NCBI GenBank assembly: GCA_003560935.1
Contig: PWJF01000390.1
Coordinates: 1 to 5,513 of the forward strand
Direction: 5' to 3'
From: Ignavibacteriales bacterium
Lineage (GTDB): Bacteria; Bacteroidota; Ignavibacteria; T3Sed10-11
DNA length: 5,513 nt
The first letter of the stretch is position 1. Every line of letters starts with the position of its first letter. Below, in pieces: positions 1-4,929 of this stretch. The position numbers and the translations under genes were made by a program. The notes under the pieces were generated by a model. It was given only the letters and a program-made list of their open reading frames with translations, was not told where the DNA came from and searched no databases.

Positions 1-39
1 AAGTTTTTTAAAATCATCTATGGAGTTAAGTTTCGACAT
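1..39 (-). CDS. Start of next gene (partial, 13 codons), probably NuoF/HydB-like
   Basis: An ATG at 39-37 opens a frame that stays open to the window edge and reads MSKLNSIDDFKKL. A GAGAG ribosome-binding site sits 8 nt upstream (48-52 on the plus strand), of the same type as the one before the NuoE-like gene. The start lies 19 nt after the NuoE stop, so the two genes are very likely cotranscribed. In complex I and in NAD-linked hydrogenases and formate dehydrogenases, the gene after nuoE/hydC is normally nuoF/hydB, the NADH- and FMN-binding subunit. A short polar N-terminus leading into a helix would suit such proteins. Thirteen residues cannot prove identity: the product is inferred from gene order, while the start itself is well supported by the ribosome-binding site and spacing. 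Confidence 0.55.
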   Translation of the reverse strand, partial: MSKLNSIDDFKKL

Positions 40-47
40 GTGTCAAT

Positions 48-52
48 CTCTC
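48..52 (-). promoter_or_regulatory. Ribosome-binding site of the left-edge gene
   Basis: GAGAG on the minus strand, 8 nt before the ATG at 39. It is what makes the short left-edge frame credible as a gene start. Confidence 0.5.
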
Positions 53-58
53 AAAGTG

Positions 59-904
59 TTACATCACATCCGTTACATCGAGCATGTGCCCTTTGCACCC
101 TCTCCGCGAACATATCTGCACCACGCCGCCCCCACGTACCGCCATAGATACCATCGGGGCATGACATTCGGGACATGGAATTTTGCTTTTAAGCTCGGTA
201 TGACAGTGGGGACAGAAAAAAGTAACAACTGCGTCTATCGGTACTTCGTATTCCGATTCGATAGTATAACTACCGTATACACTCGACAATCGAAGCCAGC
301 CGTGCTGGCGCTCGAAATATATGGTAACCCGCACCGATGGGTGTCCATCTATCAAGTATATCGGGTCCATTAAGCTGTGTGCACATCGTGCACATATGAT
401 TTCAACGGGAAAAACACTTTTATCTCTTGCAACGTCGACTTTATCCAATCCTTCAAGGGTTTTGCGAACAACGCGTCTTACGTCGTGTGTGTTTACTTTT
501 GAGAAGTAATGTTGATCGACGACAACGATGGGACCGAGTGCACATGCACCGAGGCATGCAACCGTTTCAAGTGTGAATTTTTTATCGTCTGTTGTTTCCC
601 CCGTTGTGCACCGGAGTGATCGCTGGAATTCCCTTTCTATTGTCGGACCGCCGCGTACGTGACAGGCTGTACCGAGGCATACAGAAACAAGATGCTGTCC
701 CCGCGGTTTGAGACTGAATGTTTTATAGAACGTTGCAACACCATATATATCTACAAGCGATTGTCCGGTCTCTTCTGCAACAACGCGCAACGATTCTTCG
801 GGCAGATAACCGAACTTTGCCTGAATATCTTCAAGTACCGCAATGACGTTCGCAGGTTGATCTCTGGTATCATCAATAATTTTTCTAATACTCTCGGCTG
901 ACAT
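59..904 (-). CDS. nuoE: NuoE-like [2Fe-2S] oxidoreductase subunit with C-terminal zinc-ribbon-like extension
   Basis: This 281-residue protein is the thioredoxin-fold [2Fe-2S] subunit of a complex I, NAD-linked hydrogenase (HydC/HndA) or formate dehydrogenase type enzyme. It passes electrons to or from the NADH/FMN subunit in the cytoplasm. Residues 1-60 are the helical N-terminal part, including the typical IYGVATFY stretch. The four cluster ligands are C76 and C81 (CLGTAC) and C117 and C121 (CLGAC), spaced x4, x35 and x3 as in the family. A plain NuoE ends near residue 150-160. Here about 120 residues follow with four further cysteine pairs: C171/C174, C231/C234, C244/C247 and C265/C270. 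They look like two zinc ribbons, ending in CSRRGCKGHMLDV. The ATG at 904 is preceded by AGAGA with 6 nt spacing. The gene heads a likely operon that continues past the left edge. The NuoE identity is secure. Whether the complex is respiratory or bifurcating cannot be told from this subunit. Confidence 0.92.
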   Translation of the reverse strand: MSAESIRKIIDDTRDQPANVIAVLEDIQAKFGYLPEESLRVVAEETGQSLVDIYGVATFYKTFSLKPRGQHLVSVCLGTACHVRGGPTIEREFQRSLRCTTGETTDDKKFTLETVACLGACALGPIVVVDQHYFSKVNTHDVRRVVRKTLEGLDKVDVARDKSVFPVEIICARCAHSLMDPIYLIDGHPSVRVTIYFERQHGWLRLSSVYGSYTIESEYEVPIDAVVTFFCPHCHTELKSKIPCPECHAPMVSMAVRGGGVVQICSRRGCKGHMLDVTDVM

Positions 905-910
905 GATAAT

Positions 911-915
911 TCTCT
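911..915 (-). promoter_or_regulatory. Ribosome-binding site of the NuoE-like gene
   Basis: AGAGA on the minus strand, 6 nt before the ATG at 904. A weak but well-placed Shine-Dalgarno that supports this start. Confidence 0.45.
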
Positions 916-940
916 GATACTATAGACAAATGTTGGTGAT

Positions 941-946
941 ATTATA
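941..946 (-). promoter_or_regulatory. Isolated consensus -10 box upstream of the NuoE-like gene
   Basis: A perfect TATAAT on the minus strand, 36 nt before the NuoE start codon. The hexamer 17 nt further upstream (CGCACC) does not resemble a -35 box, and there is no TG extension. It could be a second promoter that depends on an activator, or chance in AT-rich DNA. Confidence 0.3.
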
Positions 947-967
947 CCGACGTGTAACATAGAGGTG

Positions 968-980
968 CGGGTATTACCCG
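968..980 (-). promoter_or_regulatory. Palindromic candidate operator
   Basis: CGGGTA-N-TACCCG, a perfect 6+6 inverted repeat around one central base. It lies between the strong promoter (1014-1042) and the isolated -10 box (941-946), inside the predicted NuoE leader. As a GC-rich dyad in an AT-rich gap, it is a good candidate for binding a dimeric regulator. The one-base loop is too short for a stable RNA hairpin and no T run follows, so it is not a terminator. I do not recognise the regulator; it does not look like a Rex site. Confidence 0.4.
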
Positions 981-1013
981 TATGATGTTTTACATAGTGA
1001 GGTATCTACGTGT

Positions 1014-1042
1014 ATAGTATGAAAAATTTTACGATAAGTCAA
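1014..1042 (-). promoter_or_regulatory. Sigma70-type promoter for the NuoE-like operon
   Basis: On the minus strand TTGACT (1037-1042, 5 of 6 consensus bases) and TACTAT (1014-1019, 4 of 6) are separated by exactly 17 nt. Transcription would start near 1007, giving a leader of about 100 nt that carries the CGGGTA/TACCCG palindrome before the NuoE start. The -35 box directly abuts the stop codon of the upstream methyltransferase. This suggests the NuoE operon is transcribed separately from the genes to its right. Confidence 0.55.
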
Positions 1043-1043
1043 T

Positions 1044-1787
1044 CTACCGTTTCATGATAAAAAACACATATCCGTAAAATGCCGAATATCTGTTGAACAT
1101 ATACATCTCCTGTTTTGACGATTCGATGAGTTTGTTAAAGACGCCGGCGGTGCGGTATTTCTGGCTCAGCAAATTGAGGCGCTGCCGGAGGGGGTTGTAA
1201 TAATTCTTCCACCAGCTCTCGTCCGGCAGCACGAAGTGATCGACCGGGGTATATCCCTCATCCCGAATTATGCGGACATTTCCCTCAATACCGGTTATTT
1301 CGGGATATTCATTTTCCCAGTATGATTTCAGTTCCTCCGGCGGGTTATCATTCAGCCAGCTTATATGGGAACACACAAGATAACCGCCGGGTTTGAGCAT
1401 TGACTTCCAATCGGCTAACGCTTTGCGGAAGCCGTATATATAAATCGCACCTTCGGACCAGATCACATCGAAGTTCTCATCGGGGAAATCCATTTCGAAC
1501 ATCGACTTATTGAGAACCGTGATCGAACCGGATAGCCCCTCTTTTTCTGCATCTGTTCTTAACTGATGAAGGAACGGCTCGTGAAAATCGATGGCAGTGA
1601 TGTGACCGTTGATAAGCTTTGCGAGCTGCAAGGTCTGCATGCCGCTGCCGCACCCAACGTCGAGCAGATTTATAGACGGAGGTAAATCTTTCAGAAGCGA
1701 GAATGCTTTCCGTGTAAAATCGTTATCGCCGGGTCCCTGGCGGGGGAGGTTGTGGTAGAGTTCGAAGAAAAGAGAATCCGTGGCCAT
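1044..1787 (-). CDS. Class I SAM-dependent methyltransferase
   Basis: A cytoplasmic methyltransferase of 247 residues; the acceptor substrate is unknown. Numbered from the ATG, motif I LDVGCGSG lies at 42-49 and binds the methionine part of SAM. AIDFH at 65-69 has the acidic residue expected to hold the ribose. NFDVIWSEGA at about 106 is the motif IV region, and LKPGGYLV at about 131 is the post-motif strand. The opening LPRQGPG and the SEGAIYIYG segment recall a group of small methyltransferases common in Bacteroides. The C-terminal 90 residues, rich in Trp, Tyr and Phe, probably form the substrate cap. The frame also runs up to a TTG at 1820, adding 11 residues. I prefer the ATG because a consensus TATAAT at 1822-1827 would place the transcript start close to that TTG. 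Neither start has a clear ribosome-binding site. The gene stands alone, with gaps of about 118 nt upstream and 139 nt downstream. Confidence 0.85.
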   Translation of the reverse strand: MATDSLFFELYHNLPRQGPGDNDFTRKAFSLLKDLPPSINLLDVGCGSGMQTLQLAKLINGHITAIDFHEPFLHQLRTDAEKEGLSGSITVLNKSMFEMDFPDENFDVIWSEGAIYIYGFRKALADWKSMLKPGGYLVCSHISWLNDNPPEELKSYWENEYPEITGIEGNVRIIRDEGYTPVDHFVLPDESWWKNYYNPLRQRLNLLSQKYRTAGVFNKLIESSKQEMYMFNRYSAFYGYVFFIMKR

Positions 1788-1821
1788 GCGGTAATATAAT
1801 GCAAAATAAATTGCGGGCAAA

Positions 1822-1827
1822 ATTATA
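1822..1827 (-). promoter_or_regulatory. Possible -10 box of the methyltransferase gene
   Basis: A perfect TATAAT on the minus strand, 34 nt before the ATG at 1787. The sequence 17 nt upstream (CCTCTT) is a poor -35 box, so the promoter call rests on the -10 box alone. If real, transcription starts near 1815, favouring the ATG over the upstream TTG as the start codon. Confidence 0.3.
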
Positions 1828-1905
1828 TTTTTTATGGCGGGGCAAAGAGGAATAAAAAGAACGATTTAAAGTTTAAAAAATCAGTGATATACAAAATTCG
1901 GAAAG

Positions 1906-2519
1906 TTACGGAACCGCGCTTTTTGTAGGTTCGTCGCGTACTTCTTCCGTGTCACGGTAAACGACGAGTTTATAAATGCCGTATGTCATCAGCGGAATTA
2001 CGTATACCGCAAAAAATCCCCATGCAATGGTTCCGTATCCGCGTGCGATTAGCGCAATGATACCGAAGGTTGCAAGTCCGGCGCTGATACCGATGGCGGC
2101 TACCGCCACAAACGCCCGGAGCGGTTTGCTCAATGTCGTTCCTTTCTTCTCGCGAAGATATGAATCTATTCTTTCATTGATTCCCTGAATGAATCCTGCA
2201 CCCGTCTCGACGAACGTTCCGAATAATCCGATCATATACAAAATTAAAAGGAAGCCGAATCCAAGATTGGTAATCATCGTATAAACGGGCACCTCTTCGG
2301 CGATGATGAGGGGATATTCCGCGATAAAAGTAATGTGAAAAAGGAGTGCGGGAATGATACGGTAACTGCCATCCCCAAAATTCCCCCGGTTGGTCCGTAT
2401 TGAGTAAAGTATTCCACGAGCTCACGACCCGTGCCGTAGCCGCCTGCAACGACGACAGATTGAAACACCGCGCCGGGTATAATGTATACACGAAAGAATC
2501 GTGAATTTAAGAAACTCAT
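1906..2519 (-). pseudogene. Remnant of a YkvI-type membrane transporter: internal deletion plus frameshift
   Basis: The start at 2519 (MSFLNSRFF) has a strong AGGAG. The first part encodes the first membrane segment of YkvI/COG3949-type proteins (IIPGAVFQSVVVAGGYGTGR, then VEYFTQYG and GGILGM). Reading continues to SFPHSFF and then falls out of frame in a run of five T (2339-2343), stopping at 2276. Adding one T restores HITFIAEYPLIIAEEVPVYTM and joins the frame that runs to the TAA at 1906. That part holds the family's C-terminal end: GTFVETGAGFIQGINERID, about three membrane helices and ARGYGTIAWGFFAVYVIP. Even when repaired, the product would be only about 200 residues, while intact relatives as I recall them have roughly 350-400. 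The central helices are therefore missing as well. Sound relatives would be membrane permeases related to the APC superfamily; their substrate is not firmly known. The gene follows the peptidase by 33 nt. The frameshift alone could be a sequencing error, but the missing middle could not. Confidence 0.8.
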
Positions 2520-2526
2520 GATACAG

Positions 2527-2531
2527 CTCCT
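2527..2531 (-). promoter_or_regulatory. Ribosome-binding site of the transporter remnant
   Basis: AGGAG on the minus strand, 7 nt before the ATG at 2519. It is the best Shine-Dalgarno in the window and decides the start against a GTG at 2543 in the same frame. The intact initiation site suggests the gene decayed recently. Confidence 0.65.
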
Positions 2532-2552
2532 GTTTTTTCCCACAGATGCGAA

Positions 2553-4025
2553 CTACTTCGCCTGTGCTAACAACGAAGCAAACAGTTTAATTCCATACCA
2601 TAGATTTCCGATACGGATGTTCTCGTCCGGTCCGTGCTGGTTGTTGTCGTGGTTGGCTATGGGTATCCCCACGATCGGAATGTTGAGTAGATCCTTGAAT
2701 ATATACAGCGGCAGGGATGCGCCCATTGTCGGGAGTAAAACCACCTCTTCGCCCGCTGCCCGTTGCGCTGCCTCTATTATAGCGTTCGTTCCCGGAAGAT
2801 CCATTCGCGTACGAACCGCGGAATATCCCTCATGACGAACAATTTTCGCCAACCAGGGATATTTCATTCGGGTTTTGATTCCGGGTTCTTCACGGACGAT
2901 ATGAAATCCCTGCTTCCGAATATGATCTTCGACGCGGTCGAGCATAACACCGGGTTCGATTCCTTTGACAAGACGGATGTCGATGGAAGCTGAAGCGGAT
3001 GACGGTATAACATTTTGCGCCAGATTACCAACCGGTCCACCCTCGAGTCCGTGAATGTTTAAAGACGGCAATAACAAACGTTCGATAAGGGAATTGTTTT
3101 TCCCCTCGGGCTTCGCTACACCGAATTCACTTTTCAGATCATCTCCGGTATCCGGATAGGCATCGATAATTTTCTTCTCATCGTCGCTCAATCCTTCGGC
3201 GCCGTCATAGAAGTTTTCGATGCGTACATTGCCGTCGGGATCCTTCATCGAGGCGAGCAGATGAACGAGCAGCAGCGACGGGTTCGGCGCCCAGTTACCG
3301 TAATGACCGCTATGAAGGGGACGATTGGGTCCGTACACGGTAATATCCAGACACGCAAATCCCCGCGCTCCGAAATAGAGCTGCGGTTTGCCGCTCTGAT
3401 GCACCGGTCCGTCGCAAATCGCCAATACGTCGGCTTTTAATTTCTTCCGATACTTTCGAAGATATTCCGCGAGGTGCGGTGAACCGATCTCTTCTTCTCC
3501 TTCGAAAATAAACTTCAGATTCGATGTTACGTTTATATTATTTTCACGCAATGCGTCCAGTGCAGCAGCAATTGCGATAAACGGTGCTTTATCGTCGCTT
3601 GCGGACCGGGCGTATATTCTCCAATCGGGATCGATGTGTTCGCCGTGTTCCGGAAAAGGACGAATTTCACCGGCTTTTTCAATAGTGGTCGTCCGGATTA
3701 TAGGGTTCCAGGGGTCGCTGTTCCATTGACCGGCATTTACCGGCTGACCGTCGTAGTGTGCGTAGAGAAGAATTGTTCGTTCGGCTTTGGGGACATTATA
3801 CTCGCCGTAGATAAACGGCCGCGCGCCGGGTAATTCGGAAATTTCAATCTCTACACCACGCTTTTCGAACATCTCTTTTATAAAGACGGCATTCCGCTTT
3901 GTATCTTCTGGAGATGATGCGTGATTGGGGAGGGAGAGATAGTCTGTGAACTCGCGCAGTATGTTTGGGGTATGGGTGGTTATGTAGTTGTCGACGGCAT
4001 TAGCAATGGATTGAAACTTATTCAT
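2553..4025 (-). CDS. M20 family metallopeptidase (dipeptidase / deacylase, CNDP-like)
   Basis: A 490-residue cytoplasmic di-zinc hydrolase of the M20/M25/M40 family (ArgE, DapE, carnosinase-like dipeptidases), complete at both ends. All hallmark residues are present: H90 and D92 in YAHYDGQPV; bridging D144 in ARSASDDK; catalytic E178 and metal-binding E179 in FEGEEEIGS; metal-binding D205 in ICDGP; H238 in the HSGHYG lid-domain motif; and H464 in the C-terminal QHGPDENI. The lid/dimerisation domain spans about 215-390. Length and motifs fit the dipeptidase branch better than the shorter DapE/ArgE branch. There is no signal peptide. No Shine-Dalgarno precedes the ATG; the sense strand carries CCCCTCCTT there, the complement of one, so translation may depend on coupling with hepT, which ends 23 nt upstream. 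It sits between a racemase-family enzyme and a transporter gene, pointing to dipeptide or N-acyl-amino-acid processing. The exact substrate is not visible. Confidence 0.93.
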   Translation of the reverse strand: MNKFQSIANAVDNYITTHTPNILREFTDYLSLPNHASSPEDTKRNAVFIKEMFEKRGVEIEISELPGARPFIYGEYNVPKAERTILLYAHYDGQPVNAGQWNSDPWNPIIRTTTIEKAGEIRPFPEHGEHIDPDWRIYARSASDDKAPFIAIAAALDALRENNINVTSNLKFIFEGEEEIGSPHLAEYLRKYRKKLKADVLAICDGPVHQSGKPQLYFGARGFACLDITVYGPNRPLHSGHYGNWAPNPSLLLVHLLASMKDPDGNVRIENFYDGAEGLSDDEKKIIDAYPDTGDDLKSEFGVAKPEGKNNSLIERLLLPSLNIHGLEGGPVGNLAQNVIPSSASASIDIRLVKGIEPGVMLDRVEDHIRKQGFHIVREEPGIKTRMKYPWLAKIVRHEGYSAVRTRMDLPGTNAIIEAAQRAAGEEVVLLPTMGASLPLYIFKDLLNIPIVGIPIANHDNNQHGPDENIRIGNLWYGIKLFASLLAQAK

Positions 4026-4048
4026 GGTTTATATAAGGAGGGGATTTA

Positions 4049-4471
4049 TTAAAGTTTATGCACAAAGTTCTGAATATAACTGATAAATTTCTTAAAATCC
4101 TCCAGGTCATTATTCATTACATTTTGTACAACTTCAAGGTCGATTATATCATATTCGTGGATGAGAATATTTCTAAAACCCGACATTTTTCTAAAATTAT
4201 CGGTAAACTCTTTCGGCAGAACATCATGGTCACCCATCTTTCCTATAAGGGTAAAATAATCGTCCCAGTCATTTTTAAAGTGCGATGCAAGTATATGTGC
4301 GGCAATATTAAACACACTCTGCATTACCACTATCAATCCCCTTTCGACTATCCACCGACGTTCAATATCTTTTTCTAAAACGGATATGTCTATATCAGAA
4401 TGTTTTTCAAGGATACCTAAAGCATTCTGTAATTCTTCGATTTCTTTTTGTATATAATCTTTATCAATCAT
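4049..4471 (-). CDS. hepT: HepT-family ribonuclease toxin (DUF86)
   Basis: A 140-residue, mainly helical protein of the HEPN superfamily. It carries the R-x4-H-x-Y active-site motif at R100, H105 and Y107 (RNILIHEY). The RRWIVERGLIVVMQSVFNIA stretch (38-57) is typical of DUF86 helices. HepT toxins cleave RNA as dimers. In the Shewanella system the partner MntA silences the toxin by adding AMP groups to the motif tyrosine, equivalent to Y107 here. All the motif residues are intact, so the toxin should be active. Its ATG lies inside the end of mntA (8-nt overlap ATGATTGA), so translation is probably coupled; no good Shine-Dalgarno is seen. A hand count of 4081-4440 gives about 35% GC, against about 51% in part of the adjoining peptidase gene, which suggests transfer from elsewhere. 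Confidence 0.9.
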   Translation of the reverse strand: MIDKDYIQKEIEELQNALGILEKHSDIDISVLEKDIERRWIVERGLIVVMQSVFNIAAHILASHFKNDWDDYFTLIGKMGDHDVLPKEFTDNFRKMSGFRNILIHEYDIIDLEVVQNVMNNDLEDFKKFISYIQNFVHKL

Positions 4472-4892
4472 GTGGTCCGTATGCTTTTTTCAGATAATAT
4501 GCCTTAATATCCCGCAGCGGTTTTGTATCGATATATTTTTGCCGTATGCGGTATTCGTGTTTTTCAACCAGACGATCATCGGTGCATATAATACGTTGTC
4601 CGGTCCGTAATATGTTCATAGCAACCGGAGGGGGTGCGGTATTGAGAAATGTTATGTCGACATCATTGGTTTTCAATAACTGCATTAATTCATTTATCAA
4701 TTCCACTTTATAGCCGTATCGATATTTATTCTGATCGATTTCCGGTACATGATCGAACAAAAGAGCTATATCTATATCTTCCGGGTTTTGGCGTGTAAGA
4801 ATTGAGCCGAATAAATATACCGCAATAATCTCCGGATGGTGGGCGGAGAATTCGCGTAATTTTTCGGTTACGATATGCACATCATATTTCAT
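4464..4892 (-). CDS. mntA: MntA-family minimal nucleotidyltransferase antitoxin
   Basis: A 142-residue nucleotidyltransferase-fold protein that would neutralise HepT by AMPylating it with ATP. The fold signature is YLFGS (26-30) followed by DID at 39-41, with a third acidic residue at D79 in NDVDITFLN. G29, S30, D39, D41 and D79 supply the nucleotide- and metal-binding set. The distance from GS to DID is 8 residues, whereas the usual motif in this family is GS-x10-D-x-D, so the loop is two residues shorter. The helical tail (about 105-138) is rich in Lys, Arg and Tyr. The antitoxin gene comes first and overlaps hepT by 8 nt. The ATG at 4892 has no clear Shine-Dalgarno and lies 37 nt after the menC-like stop. 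GC is about 41% by hand count of 4501-4860. Confidence 0.88.
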   Translation of the reverse strand: MKYDVHIVTEKLREFSAHHPEIIAVYLFGSILTRQNPEDIDIALLFDHVPEIDQNKYRYGYKVELINELMQLLKTNDVDITFLNTAPPPVAMNILRTGQRIICTDDRLVEKHEYRIRQKYIDTKPLRDIKAYYLKKAYGPHD

Positions 4893-4929
4893 ACAAATAA
4901 AATAATGGAATGGTTGTGAATATGCAACA

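Noticed and set aside
20..373. A 117-codon plus-strand frame opposite the NuoE tail.
   Set aside because: It is antisense to the conserved cysteine-rich tail, shows no motif, and has no ribosome-binding site.
968..980. The CGGGTA-N-TACCCG palindrome as a terminator for the methyltransferase gene.
   Set aside because: A one-base loop cannot form a normal RNA hairpin, there is no following T run on the minus strand, and it lies downstream of a better-supported promoter.
1788..1820. TTG start of the methyltransferase at 1820, adding 11 residues.
   Set aside because: No Shine-Dalgarno, a -10-like TATAAT directly in front of it, and the added residues precede the usual family N-terminus. The ATG at 1787 is preferred.
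2174..2491. A 105-codon minus-strand frame across the transporter remnant.
   Set aside because: It is the third frame of the decayed gene. Its protein is rich in Arg, His and Tyr without membrane segments, while both other frames match the permease family.
4058..4378. A 106-codon plus-strand frame antisense to hepT, preceded by AAGGAGGGG (4035-4043).
   Set aside because: The spacing from the Shine-Dalgarno-like run to the ATG is about 14 nt, too long. The frame lies wholly opposite a well-supported toxin gene, and its protein has no recognisable motif.
4899..4927. TTGCAT-N17-TATTTT on the minus strand just before mntA, as an own promoter for the toxin-antitoxin pair.
   Set aside because: The spacing is perfect but only 3 and 4 of 6 consensus bases match in AT-rich DNA, and it would start transcription almost at the ATG. 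Too weak to list as a feature.
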